The notes under the pieces are model-generated. The model made no database searches. It was not told the DNA's origin and was given only the letters and a program-made list of their open reading frames with translations. A stretch of 64,000 nucleotides of DNA from the NCBI RefSeq assembly GCF_029277305.1, contig NZ_CP119526.1. The stretch is one strand, 5' to 3'. The position numbers were made by a program, and so were the translations under genes. This DNA is from Guptibacillus hwajinpoensis (GTDB taxonomy: Bacteria > Bacillota > Bacilli > Bacillales > Guptibacillaceae). This document shows positions 52,714 to 61,357 of this stretch, piece after piece; position 1 is the first letter of the stretch; the number at the start of each line of letters is the position of its first letter.

Positions 52714-52906
52714 ATGTTAGCTCAAATTGTGGCTTTCTCGATTTTTGGCTCATTCGAGTGAAACCTCAGTTTCACTCGCCTTTCAGCTCTGCTGAAAGGT
52801 CGCCGTGTGGTGCCCATTCGCCTGAGCAAATTCATTTGCTCGAAGCGAATGGGCACCACACGGCGTAAATGAGCCAAATATCAACATTGTTCATTAACAT
52901 AGCCTT
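52708..52906. repeat. Four-way-junction (cloverleaf) inverted-repeat element
   Basis: Outer repeat AAGGCTATGTTA (52708-52719) / TAACATAGCCTT (52895-52906). Inside, an 11-bp stem TTTGGCTCATT (52744-52754) / AATGAGCCAAA (52868-52878) closes three arms: CGAGTGAAAC/GTTTCACTCG (52755-52778), CCTTTCAGC/GCTGAAAGG (52779-52799) and a perfect 21-bp arm (52801-52821 / 52845-52865) that ends in GAGCAAAT/ATTTGCTC. No long open frame. It lies between the terminators of two convergent genes. Confidence 0.8.
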
Positions 52907-52920
52907 AAGAAAAAGCCAAT

Positions 52921-52942
52921 AAAAAAGATGCGCCTCAGCGCA
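52921..52942 (-). terminator. degU terminator
   Basis: GGTGCGC-TGAG-GCGCATC then TTTTTTATT on the minus strand; the degU stop codon is in the loop. Confidence 0.85.
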
Positions 52943-53639
52943 CCTTTACCCAACCTTTTTTAATTGCTTCAACAACAGCTTGTGTACGGTCATTAACATT
53001 CATCTTTTGAAGAATATTAGACACGTGGTTTTTAACTGTCTTCTCACTAATAAACAAATCTTCACCGATTGAGCGGTTACTCTTTCCATCTGTTAGTAGC
53101 TGAAGTACTTCGCATTCTCTTCGCGTTAAGATATGAAGCGGTTTGCGGTATTCAACTTCTTTATAACCGATTTGCGTAGAAGGTCTTTTTCCTTCTGTTG
53201 CAAGACGTCTATACTCATTTACAAGGTTGTGCGTCACCTTAGGATGAATGTAAGCTCCACCAGAAGCAACTACTTTCACCGCTTCAACAAGAGAGTTAGC
53301 ATCCATCTCTTTAAGGAGATAGCCAGCTGCTCCAGTTTTCACAGCATGAGTCACGTACGTTTCGTCATCATGAATCGATAAGATAATAACCTTTGTTGCG
53401 GGTACTTGATCAATAAGCTGTCTCGTTGCTTCAACTCCATTGACGTGTGGCATATTGATATCCATTAATACAACATCAGGTTTGTAATCTTCGACAAGAC
53501 GAAGAGCGTCTCCGCCATCATCACCTTCAGCGATTACTTCAAAATCGTCTTCCATATCTAAAATACGTTTAACTCCCTCGCGAAACAAGCGATGGTCATC
53601 TATTATAACAATTTTTGTTTTGGTTTTTGCTGCATACAT
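52935..53639 (-). CDS. degU: Response regulator DegU
   Basis: Regulator of exoenzymes, competence, motility and biofilm, activated by DegS. The receiver domain has IIDDHRLF with the phospho-acceptor Asp in VLMDINMP (about residue 60) and Lys in YLLKEM. The C-terminal NarL/LuxR helix-turn-helix is LTRRECEVLQLLTDGKSN...ISEKTVKNHVSNILQKM. It has 234 residues (229 in B. subtilis). The start is three bases after the degS stop, preceded by AGGAGG. Confidence 0.97.
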   Translation of the reverse strand: MYAAKTKTKIVIIDDHRLFREGVKRILDMEDDFEVIAEGDDGGDALRLVEDYKPDVVLMDINMPHVNGVEATRQLIDQVPATKVIILSIHDDETYVTHAVKTGAAGYLLKEMDANSLVEAVKVVASGGAYIHPKVTHNLVNEYRRLATEGKRPSTQIGYKEVEYRKPLHILTRRECEVLQLLTDGKSNRSIGEDLFISEKTVKNHVSNILQKMNVNDRTQAVVEAIKKGWVKVR

Positions 53640-53642
53640 CGT

Positions 53643-54794
53643 TTACACGCCCTCCTGTTCATGAATCGGGATTCTGATTAATATATATGTACCCTTTTTC
53701 GGCGTTGAACGAACCTGAATCGTACCATTTAATAATCCCACTCGTTCTTTCATCCCGATTAATCCAAATGATTGATCTTTCCGTTCGTTTACATCAAATC
53801 CAATTCCATTATCTTCAATGGCTACCACAATCTTATCACCATCAAGACTCAGGTCAACATTTATTTCACTTGCTTCTGCATGCTTTAAAGCATTTTGCAC
53901 CGCTTCTTGCACAAGACGGAATATTGCTGCTTCTAATCGAACATGAAGTCTTTGAATACGTTCATTATAATCAAAGTAAATAATTGCATCAGAGCGGTCA
54001 TCTACCTTGTTCAAATACTTCAACAGTGTAGGAATTAATCCCAAATCGTCCAACGCCATTGGACGAAGGTCATAAATGAGTCTTCTCACTTCTTTCAATG
54101 CATCTTCAATTAAAGATCGCATATCCTTAATTTCTTTAAAGGCCTCGTCTTTACCCTTTTTCTCGTAAATTCGTTCAATTAACTGTGAGCGCAATAGAAC
54201 ATTCGCTAATACTTGAGCCGGACCATCGTGGATTTCACGCGACAGACGCTTTCTTTCTTCTTCTTGCGCCTCAATAATTCGAAGCCCATACTCTTGCTTT
54301 CTACGAGCATCTTCAATCACTTCGCCATAAAGTCTGAGCTCCCCTCCCAAGTAACTTAGGACAGTTGAGATCTGACTCATAAACGACTCTGCTTTTTCTG
54401 ACGTATTTTGGAGAGAACTTATACGGTTTTCGAGGTCAGAAATTTGATCTCTCAACATTATTTCCTTCTCACTACTTACAGATAGCTTTATTTGGGCGTT
54501 GGAAGCCTCCTCATACGCTTTTCTGATTACCGGTTCCCCATAGTCATGGAAGTTCTTACTGATCTTCACAAGCTCCGCACGAGCGATTTGATCTTGCTTA
54601 ATGCACTCATGCTTTTGGTTCTTCACAGTTTCAAGCTCTTCTCTTAATAATAGAAGCTGCTCATTAATCTCCTGGCGTTCATCATGTGAATGCTCTCCAA
54701 TTTCGAACAATTTCGACTTACTCGTGTTGATGCTCTCCATTGTCCTGTCTAGAATGACATCTAACGCATTTGGATCCAGCTTTTGACTATCCAA
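53643..54794 (-). CDS. degS: Sensor histidine kinase DegS
   Basis: Cytoplasmic two-component kinase that phosphorylates DegU. There is no membrane segment. An N-terminal coiled-coil sensor domain (about 1-175) precedes the HisKA_3 dimerisation helix with the phospho-His in SREIHDGPAQVLANV, the RPMALDDLGLIPTL motif and the HATPase region VQEAVQNALKHA and EDNGIGFD. I chose TTG at 54794, six bases after GGAGGAG; it gives 383 residues aligned end to end with the 385 of B. subtilis. ATG at 54809 lies too near its own AAGGA. Confidence 0.94.
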   Translation of the reverse strand: MDSQKLDPNALDVILDRTMESINTSKSKLFEIGEHSHDERQEINEQLLLLREELETVKNQKHECIKQDQIARAELVKISKNFHDYGEPVIRKAYEEASNAQIKLSVSSEKEIMLRDQISDLENRISSLQNTSEKAESFMSQISTVLSYLGGELRLYGEVIEDARRKQEYGLRIIEAQEEERKRLSREIHDGPAQVLANVLLRSQLIERIYEKKGKDEAFKEIKDMRSLIEDALKEVRRLIYDLRPMALDDLGLIPTLLKYLNKVDDRSDAIIYFDYNERIQRLHVRLEAAIFRLVQEAVQNALKHAEASEINVDLSLDGDKIVVAIEDNGIGFDVNERKDQSFGLIGMKERVGLLNGTIQVRSTPKKGTYILIRIPIHEQEGV

Positions 54795-54839
54795 GCTAAA
54801 CTCCTCCATTCCTTCAAGGGACGGCCATTGGGAAAAGAA

Positions 54840-54868
54840 AAGATAGTCCAAAAGTACTTCTTTTACAA
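54840..54868 (-). promoter_or_regulatory. Candidate degSU promoter
   Basis: TTGTAA (54863-54868), 17-base spacer, TATCTT (54840-54845) on the minus strand, about 40 bases before the degS start. Confidence 0.4.
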
Positions 54869-54965
54869 AATTCGTATGTGGCCGTCTGTTTATGACTTGA
54901 GGATATATATTTGATGGATTTATTTAAGGCACTTATAATAAGAAAGACACACGTCGGACTTTTCT

Positions 54966-55178
54966 TAGGCTTTTATTAATAGATTGTTGCTTTTGAATCA
55001 ATTATTGAATAAAAAACCACACTTTGCTAATTGTAGCGGAAGGCTGCTCGACTCCTGCGGGACCAGCGGGACAGGTGAGACCCCACAGAGGCTCAAGTGT
55101 CCCGCCCCGCGGAAAGCGAGCATCCTGGAGCTGAAATTCTCCCACTATTATAGTAACAATGTCTACGAAAATAGCCTA
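54966..55178 (+). repeat. MITE-like repeat, copy 11 (TGTCCC subfamily)
   Basis: Left terminus TAGGCTTTTATTAATAGATTG, core 55031-55136 with a 12-16 base deletion at CCCCACAGAGGCTC and the CTCAAGTGTCCCGCCCC variant, right terminus AACAATGTCTACGAAAATAG then CCT. It lies between divergent degS and yvyE; the rest of 54869-55281 shows nothing else clear. Confidence 0.84.
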
Positions 55179-55281
55179 TTCTTATCCATTATAGAAAACC
55201 TTTAATTATGTAGTATTCGATGATAACAAACAAATCCCTTTCATTCCTAGTAATGTTCAAGGATTATCTGGAGGAATCAAC

Positions 55282-55914
55282 ATGCTCACTTCATATTATA
55301 CCGTCAAAGGTGATGGACAAAATGAACTTGTGATACAGAAATCACGGTTTATTACTCATGTGAAAAGAACAACAACAGAAGAAGAAGCCCAGGACTTTAT
55401 ACAGTATATTAAGAAAACACATCACAGTGCGAACCACAATTGCTCTGCATATTTAATTGGTGAGCACGACCTTATACAAAAAGCAAACGATGATGGCGAA
55501 CCTTCAGGTACAGCGGGCGTACCTATGCTTGAAGTATTGAAAAAGCGTCATCTAAAAGATACTACTGTTGTCGTTACCCGTTATTTCGGAGGAATCAAAC
55601 TTGGGGCAGGGGGATTAATCCGGGCTTATGGACAGGCTGTTTCTGAAGGCCTTAATGAAACAGGTATTGTCGAGCGCAAACTCATGACAAGGATATCTAT
55701 CAAAATTGATTATACTTTATTAGGTAAAGTCGAAAATGAAATTCGATCATCGAATTATTTATTGAACGACATTCATTATTTAGAGCAAGTTCAAGTTATT
55801 ACATTTGTGGAAAGCGGTTCTGAAGATACATTTAAAGAGTGGATAACGAACCTTACTAGTGGTCAAGCTTCAATCACTGAGGATGGACAATTATATAATG
55901 AGTATGATGTCTAA
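55282..55914 (+). CDS. yvyE: IMPACT/YigZ family protein YvyE
   Basis: A 210-residue protein with the N-terminal IMPACT (UPF0029) domain, marked by KANDDGEPSGTAGVPMLEVL and VVVTRYFGGIKLGAGGLIRAY, and a C-terminal EF-G-domain-V-like half (DUF1949). Eukaryotic IMPACT regulates Gcn2; bacterial members are often listed as possible peptidases or RNA binders without firm proof. It is divergent from degS, the same place as in B. subtilis. GGAGG lies six bases before ATG. Confidence 0.92.
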   Translation: MLTSYYTVKGDGQNELVIQKSRFITHVKRTTTEEEAQDFIQYIKKTHHSANHNCSAYLIGEHDLIQKANDDGEPSGTAGVPMLEVLKKRHLKDTTVVVTRYFGGIKLGAGGLIRAYGQAVSEGLNETGIVERKLMTRISIKIDYTLLGKVENEIRSSNYLLNDIHYLEQVQVITFVESGSEDTFKEWITNLTSGQASITEDGQLYNEYDV

Positions 55915-56045
55915 AATGGTTACTCCTTAGCAGAAAAGGGTACTGGTAATTATATGAATCGCTCCATTTCAACATGAAAGGCCCTCATCAGGGGAAACTG
56001 TAGTTAATTGACGAATTTCGAGAAAAAGGGACCACAAGAAACATC

Positions 56046-56073
56046 TTGCAATAACTACTTATTTTGATATGAT
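56046..56073 (+). promoter_or_regulatory. tagO promoter
   Basis: TTGCAA (56046-56051), 16-base spacer, TATGAT (56068-56073), about 40 bases before the tagO start. Confidence 0.5.
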
Positions 56074-56117
56074 ATGGAAGGAATGAGTTACTATTCCTCA
56101 ATTAGAGGGGGATTTCA

Positions 56118-57197
56118 TTGTATTCGTTAACGGAATATATAATAGCGTTTTTGATCTCAATAGCCGTTGCAATTATTGCGACACCTATTGTTAAACGTTT
56201 ATCGCTTAAATTTAAAATTGCTGACAACGCAAATCAACGTAAAGTCCATAAAGGCGTTATGCCTTCAGCTGGCGGACTCGCTATTTTCGCTGGTACTGCT
56301 GCTGGTTTTCTTTACCTCATGCCTTATTCACCGTATATGACCGAGGTTGTTATTGCTGGAACACTTATTATTTTCCTCGGTGTTTTTGATGATAAATTCG
56401 TTATTTCACCTAAAGTAAAGCTAATTGGTCAAATTATTGCAGCTGTTATCGTTGCAACCTCAGGACTGCAGGTTGAATTTGTTTCACTTCCATTTGTAGG
56501 TCGAATAGAATTTGGCTTTATGAGTTTCATCATTACTGTTCTTTGGATCGTAGGAGTCACGAACTCCATTAATTTAATTGATGGATTAGACGGTTTAGCA
56601 GCAGGCGTTTCTACAATTGCTATAGGATCCATTTTAACTATGGCTGTTCTCGATCAACAGTTAGTTGTTATAGCCCTTGCCGTGATCCTTATAGGTAGTA
56701 CGCTCGGATTCTTGATCTTTAATTTTCATCCAGCCAGTATTTTCATGGGAGATACGGGAGCGCTTTTCCTCGGTTTCTCTATATCGGTCATTTCGATGTT
56801 AGGTTTATTTAAAAGCGTTACAGTCTTCAGTCTTATTATACCTGTCATTATTCTCGCTGTTCCAATATTTGATACATTCTTTGCTATTATAAGAAGAATT
56901 ATGAAGAAGCAAAAAATATCAACGCCTGATAAGTTTCACATTCACCATTGTTTATTAGCCATTGGATTTTCTCATCAGTCTACCGTTATCATCATTTATC
57001 TACTCAGCTTCTTCTTTGGCGTATCAGCCATTCTTTTCTCAGCATCTACCCTTTGGGGATCTCTGTTCTTGCTGGTGTTACTCCTAGTCGTGATTCAATT
57101 TACTGCTGAGCTAATTGGTGCTATGGGAAATCAGCGTAAACCACTGATCAATACTCTGAAGAAAATTCTGATCTTTACAAGCACGATGAAACGTTAA
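56118..57197 (+). CDS. tagO: Undecaprenyl-phosphate GlcNAc-1-phosphate transferase
   Basis: Integral membrane enzyme that starts wall teichoic acid and other surface polymers by moving GlcNAc-1-P from UDP-GlcNAc to undecaprenyl phosphate. About eleven membrane segments. Catalytic aspartates are in GVFDDKF and NLIDGLDGLAAG; the loop FMGDTGALFLGF and the conserved HIHH motif (DKFHIHHCLL) are present. The start is TTG at 56118, six bases after AGGGGG. It has 359 residues (358 in B. subtilis) and heads the surface-polymer region at this end of the window. Confidence 0.96.
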   Translation: MYSLTEYIIAFLISIAVAIIATPIVKRLSLKFKIADNANQRKVHKGVMPSAGGLAIFAGTAAGFLYLMPYSPYMTEVVIAGTLIIFLGVFDDKFVISPKVKLIGQIIAAVIVATSGLQVEFVSLPFVGRIEFGFMSFIITVLWIVGVTNSINLIDGLDGLAAGVSTIAIGSILTMAVLDQQLVVIALAVILIGSTLGFLIFNFHPASIFMGDTGALFLGFSISVISMLGLFKSVTVFSLIIPVIILAVPIFDTFFAIIRRIMKKQKISTPDKFHIHHCLLAIGFSHQSTVIIIYLLSFFFGVSAILFSASTLWGSLFLLVLLLVVIQFTAELIGAMGNQRKPLINTLKKILIFTSTMKR

Positions 57198-57229
57198 AAA
57201 AGCATCCGCACATGTGCAGATGCTTTTTT
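57195..57229 (+). terminator. tagO terminator
   Basis: AAAAGCATC / GATGCTTTT with an inner GCACATGTGC palindrome and a run of six Ts, directly after the stop codon. Confidence 0.9.
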
Positions 57230-57231
57230 CT

Positions 57232-57382
57232 TTGGCTCTTTTCGTATACATTGCTGCTATAAGAGTGGGGGGATTTCCGCTTCAGGTACTCGCTTTCCGC
57301 GGGGCGGGCGTTGAGCACCTTCCGCTCCAATTAGCAACGTGTGGTTTTTTATTTTAAATTCTTTTATTAGAAAAGAGCCTTT
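57232..57382 (-). repeat. MITE-like repeat with shortened core, copy 12
   Basis: Left terminus TGGCTCTTTTCGTATACATTG, core 57273-57330 keeping CGCTTTCCGCGGGGCGGGCG and joined early to GAGCACCTTCCGCTCC, right terminus TTTTATTAGAAAAGAGCC followed by TTT. It separates the convergent tagO and LCP genes. Confidence 0.84.
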
Positions 57383-57410
57383 CTTTTGTCTATTGAGCTA
57401 ACGTAAGACC

Positions 57411-58376
57411 TCATTGGGTCAAAATAGCGTTTAGCTCCTGACTTAATGAAGCAACACTCTCATCTGTTGGGATAAAGTAATAGACGCCGTCTATTCGTTG
57501 GTCCGTTCCATCGAACGTCATGCTTTCAATGCTAGATGAGCTAACACCTGAGTATGCTTTTTGCAAAGCAAACAATTCAGTTGGTTTAAGATTCGTTTCA
57601 ATGTTGTTGCCGATATGTTGCGCAATATCATCTAGCTTCATTAAACCTGAAGCTGAAGAGACTTCATCCATAGCAGCTTTAATCACTTGTTTCTGTCGAT
57701 CGCTTCTTCCAAAATCGCCTCGTGGATCACTTTTCCGCATTCTCGCATAAGCAAGAGCTTCCGTTCCATCAAGGTTCATTGGACCTTCCGTAAACTCTGC
57801 CCTACCACCCGGAACATCTGTGTGAGCAATGAAGTCAAATGGAACGTCAACAGTAATGCCGCCGATCTCATCAATTACATCTTTAAAACCTTCGAAGTTT
57901 ACTTTTACATAATAATCGATTGGTATATTTAGAAAGTTCTCGACTGTATTAATGGTCATTTCGGTTCCACCATATGCATGAGCATGGGTGATCTTATCTT
58001 CGATTCCCTTGCCTACAATTTGTACTCTAGAGTCACGAGGGATACTTAGTAATTTTACTTTTTTCGTATCTGGATCAATCGTTGCGACCATCAACGTATC
58101 AGTACGTCCATTCTCTCCACCTGTTGAATAGTCTTCAATACCCATAATAAGAATTGATATAGGATCCTTCGTAACCGCGACCTCTGCTTCTCGTAAAGCT
58201 GATTTATCGCCTCGTGAGAGCCCCTGATAGGAGCCTGATGCGGCATCATAGGCATTATAAGCAAGATATGCGCCATACCCGATAAGGATCAAAACAACGA
58301 GAAGTACAAAAGTTAAAGTTCTGCGAAAAAAACTCTTTTTTCGCCTTCTTCTCATCCTTGATTGCTTCTTTTTCAT
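57411..58376 (-). CDS. LytR-CpsA-Psr (LCP) family ligase, TagU/LytR-like
   Basis: LCP enzymes move undecaprenyl-linked polymers such as wall teichoic acid onto peptidoglycan. This 321-residue protein has a very basic N-terminus (KKKQSRMRRRRKK), one membrane segment (LTFVLLVVLILIGYGAYLAY) and an extracellular LCP domain: GRTDTLMVATIDP, LLSIPRDSRVQI (with the conserved Arg), NFEGFKDVIDEIGGI and YARMRKSDPRGDFGRSDRQ. A Thr in place of one usual polar residue is of no clear meaning. It lies next to tagO and may belong to the glycosyltransferase operon (41 bases after it). Confidence 0.93.
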   Translation of the reverse strand: MKKKQSRMRRRRKKSFFRRTLTFVLLVVLILIGYGAYLAYNAYDAASGSYQGLSRGDKSALREAEVAVTKDPISILIMGIEDYSTGGENGRTDTLMVATIDPDTKKVKLLSIPRDSRVQIVGKGIEDKITHAHAYGGTEMTINTVENFLNIPIDYYVKVNFEGFKDVIDEIGGITVDVPFDFIAHTDVPGGRAEFTEGPMNLDGTEALAYARMRKSDPRGDFGRSDRQKQVIKAAMDEVSSASGLMKLDDIAQHIGNNIETNLKPTELFALQKAYSGVSSSSIESMTFDGTDQRIDGVYYFIPTDESVASLSQELNAILTQ

Positions 58377-58417
58377 TATTCATTCCCCGCTTTTTCCAAA
58401 CTTCTCATTCTTTACCG

Positions 58418-59536
58418 TTACCTTCGTAACAAAGTGTGGTAAAATTCAAGGAGTTTTTTTTCTTCGCATGACCAATTATACTTATTTTCAAAGGCTTTTC
58501 TAGCGTTATCGCCCAGTTGTGCCGTTTCGTTAGGTTGATTTAATAGTTGTGTAATTTTTTCGGCAATGTCTCTAGAATCTTCAGGATTAATCACAAGTCC
58601 ACCCTGACTATCTTCCATCACCTTCCTATAATGAGGAAAGTCTGAAGCAATAATGGCATTGCTTGCTGCCATGTATTCAAATAACTTGTTAGGTAGCGCT
58701 ACAAGATGGTTAGGATATGGCAAATATGGAAGAATACCAATCGATGAGCGATTAACATAGGAGGATATTTGTTCGTAGGGTACCCTGCTTATAAAGGATA
58801 CATTCTCTTCAATCCCCTTTTCCTTAATCAGGTTAAATACTTCTTCTTTAAATGCATCAGATTCAAAACTTCCTAGAAAAAGAAGCTTTGCTTGAGGAGC
58901 ATTACCAACTGCTTGACTAAAACCATCCACAAGCTCAAGGACGCCTCTAATTTTTGTAATCCCACCTAAATAGATAAGTTGATGCGGATCTTTCTCTCTT
59001 TTTCCTTCTGGAAACATTTGTTTAAGAGGATAATTTTCAATTTTGCATCCCTTATAAGATGAATAACGGCGACCAATTTCCTCCGTTGTATAGATCACAC
59101 CGCTTATTTTCATAAGCGCGATTTTTTCTACTGCAATATAAGCAAATTTCATCGGTACTTTAATGACGGAAGGAATATACTCTCTTCCCATTATTGTATT
59201 TGGATAATGTTCATGAACATCATAAATAACGGGCTTCTTTAGCACCATTTCAATCATTACGCCTACAATCATAAGTTCTGGATCATGAAAATGGTAGATG
59301 TCCGCATTTGTATTTTTTGCTAATTTATATAGATGGAAAGTAGATAGTATTCGTTCCTTAATACTTGAAGGACGCTTAAAAGTGATAAGAGGAATGTCTT
59401 CAGACTCCTGAACTTCTGGTTCAGGAGCAATGAGAACAACATCGTAACCGGCTCTTTTTAAACTTTTACACTGTTTGTGATAAATACGTCCATCATAAGG
59501 TGAATGGATGGAAGTGATGACACACGCTTTTTTCAT
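58418..59536 (-). CDS. Family 4 glycosyltransferase
   Basis: A GT-B enzyme of 372 residues from ATG 59536. The N-terminal half holds HSPYDGRIYHKQCKSLKRAG and YDVHEHYP; the C-terminal half holds the nucleotide-sugar site LIYLGGITKIRG and LPNKLFEYMAASNAIIASDFP with the E-x7-E type pattern. No signal or membrane segment, so it acts at the cytoplasmic face. Its start overlaps the upstream gene as ATGA. Sugar and acceptor are unknown; surface polysaccharide is inferred from context. Confidence 0.87.
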   Translation of the reverse strand: MKKACVITSIHSPYDGRIYHKQCKSLKRAGYDVVLIAPEPEVQESEDIPLITFKRPSSIKERILSTFHLYKLAKNTNADIYHFHDPELMIVGVMIEMVLKKPVIYDVHEHYPNTIMGREYIPSVIKVPMKFAYIAVEKIALMKISGVIYTTEEIGRRYSSYKGCKIENYPLKQMFPEGKREKDPHQLIYLGGITKIRGVLELVDGFSQAVGNAPQAKLLFLGSFESDAFKEEVFNLIKEKGIEENVSFISRVPYEQISSYVNRSSIGILPYLPYPNHLVALPNKLFEYMAASNAIIASDFPHYRKVMEDSQGGLVINPEDSRDIAEKITQLLNQPNETAQLGDNARKAFENKYNWSCEEKKLLEFYHTLLRR

Positions 59537-60759
59537 TGAGACCAACCTTTTACACTATAGAGAGTGGATTGCAGTAATTGAGCTAAATTCTTCGATAGCT
59601 CCTGACGGTTATACCTTAAGAGCATTTTGCTCCTAACGTCCTTTTCTAGGAGCTCCATGATTTCTGGATTGGACGCCGCTTCGACAACGACATTGGCAAG
59701 TGACTCGGCATTTTCAGGTTCAAAAAATAATCCTGCATTCAAGCTTTTCACAATATCCTTTGATTCTCCACCAATTCCTAGTAAAACAGGCTTATTCATT
59801 GCTAGGCAATCAAATAATTTAGATGGAATGGTGATTTCGAAAAGCGGATGATTTTTCAAGATCACTAAACAAAGATCTGCTGCTGCATAAAACCCATTTA
59901 GCTCCTGCTTTGCTCGGCTATCTAGGATTAATACATTATGAAGACCTTTTTCTTCTTTGTAGGTCTTCAGTCGATCCTTCTCAGCACCTTCTCCAATAAG
60001 AACAAACGTTATAGAATGATCTTGTTTAAGGCGCTCTGCCGCTTCGAGAACTGTATTAAGCCCCTGCGCAATTCCCATGTTGCCTGCATAAAGAATAATG
60101 AATTGATCTTCAAGTCCATATTCATTTCGAATTGTTCTTCCATCTTCAGGCAACAGTTCACCCGTTTCGTTAGGATTAACACCATTTGTAATTACATCAA
60201 TTTTGTCTTCCGATATCCCTTTTTCAACAAGGTAGCGCTTGTATCCATGCGTCACAACGATAATATGATCTGCCTGGTTAAACAGAAACCACTCAAGCTT
60301 ACGCGCAAGTGTTAATAGCTTTTTATTATTGATTTGGTTTAAAACCTCGGCAAAGTCGACCCATAGATCTCTCACTTCGATGACAAATTTCGCACGCTTC
60401 AGTTTGCTTAGTACATAACCAGATAGACCAGCAAACAGCTGAGGTGTTGTAGCAAATACAACATCAGGTTTGCTTACAAATAAACCTGAAAGAATCGACG
60501 TCACCATAAACGATAAATAATTCAACATTCTACGTAGCGTACTTTTCTTCGTATCTTGTACGACGAAAGAACGAATAACCTTCAAACCAAGATGTTTGCT
60601 GGATTTGATGAACTTTTTAGAAGAAATATGATTAGGAAAAGCAGTAACAACCGTTACATCACAGCCTTCTTCTACTAAATTCATTGACATATCATAGGCA
60701 CGCGCTTGCGCTGCACCTATCTCCGGGGGGAAATGTTGAGATATATACAGAATCTTCAT
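59533..60759 (-). CDS. Family 4 glycosyltransferase (WbuB/fucosamine-transferase-like)
   Basis: A 408-residue GT-B enzyme starting at ATG 60759, six bases after AAAGGA. It begins MKILYISQHFPPEIGAAQARAY, the start typical of WbuB-like O-antigen and capsule transferases. Later it has EVRDLWVD, ILYAGNMGIAQGLNTVLEAA (donor site) and ITIPSKLFDCLAMNKPVLLGIGGE. It is translationally coupled to the next transferase. The true donor sugar cannot be told from sequence. Confidence 0.88.
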   Translation of the reverse strand: MKILYISQHFPPEIGAAQARAYDMSMNLVEEGCDVTVVTAFPNHISSKKFIKSSKHLGLKVIRSFVVQDTKKSTLRRMLNYLSFMVTSILSGLFVSKPDVVFATTPQLFAGLSGYVLSKLKRAKFVIEVRDLWVDFAEVLNQINNKKLLTLARKLEWFLFNQADHIIVVTHGYKRYLVEKGISEDKIDVITNGVNPNETGELLPEDGRTIRNEYGLEDQFIILYAGNMGIAQGLNTVLEAAERLKQDHSITFVLIGEGAEKDRLKTYKEEKGLHNVLILDSRAKQELNGFYAAADLCLVILKNHPLFEITIPSKLFDCLAMNKPVLLGIGGESKDIVKSLNAGLFFEPENAESLANVVVEAASNPEIMELLEKDVRSKMLLRYNRQELSKNLAQLLQSTLYSVKGWSQ

Positions 60760-60809
60760 AATAAATCCTTTCCCTCTTAACAAGAATACGACATTTAAAC
60801 ACTTCTTCC

Positions 60810-60838
60810 ATTATACTTCGTTAAGATTCGAATGAAAA
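60810..60838 (-). promoter_or_regulatory. Candidate promoter of the glycosyltransferase pair
   Basis: TTTTCA (60833-60838), 17-base spacer, TATAAT (60810-60815) on the minus strand, about 50 bases before ATG 60759. A 9-bp dyad AGCTGTAAA/TTTACAGCT lies just upstream (60860-60883). Confidence 0.45.
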
Positions 60839-60911
60839 GTTGATTACTGAAACCGTTGAAGCTGTAAAGGAAAATTTACAGCTCCTTAACATTTGTTTCT
60901 TTAAATGAGAG

Positions 60912-61134
60912 CGTAATTTCCGCTCCAGAATGCTCGCTTTCCGCGGGGCGGGCGGTGAGCCTCCTCAGCACGCTTGGGCGTGCCTGTGGGGTCTCACCTG
61001 TCCCGCTAGTCCCGCAGGAGTAGAGCATCCTTCCGCTCCAATTAGAGAAGTATTGCTCTTTAATTAAAACCAATCTCAAAACTAAAACCTTTAAGAGAGA
61101 CTCTTTTCATAGACGTTGTTGATATAAATGAGAT
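60912..61134 (-). repeat. MITE-like repeat, copy 13 (tandem unit 1)
   Basis: Core 60916-61042 plus right and left arms, one period of 223 bases. It has the local variant AGCACGCTTGGGCGTGC in place of the CGTCGCTTACGCTCC part of other copies. An open frame here translates to the family's GTSGTGETPQ peptide and is not a gene. Confidence 0.88.
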
Positions 61135-61357
61135 CGTAATTTCCGCTCCAGGATGCTTGCTTTCCGCGGGGCGGGCGGTGAGCCTCCTCAGCACGCTTGG
61201 GCGTGCCTGTGGGGTCTCACCTGTCCCGCTAGTCCCGCAGGAGTCGAGCATCCTTCCGCTCCAATTAGAGAAGTATTGCTCTTTAATTAAAACCAATCTC
61301 AAAACTAAAACCTTTTAGAGAGACTCTTTTCATAGACGTTGTTGATATAAATGAGAT
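61135..61357 (-). repeat. MITE-like repeat, copy 14 (tandem unit 2)
   Basis: Repeats unit 1 at exactly 223 bases with only a few differences, core 61139-61264. A third left arm (61322-61373) then stops at TTTCCACTCC, where the terminator of the next gene begins. Confidence 0.88.

Noticed and set aside
52744..52878. Cloverleaf as a tRNA gene
   Set aside because: Arms of 10, 9 and 21 bp do not fit a tRNA; no T-loop, anticodon loop or CCA end.
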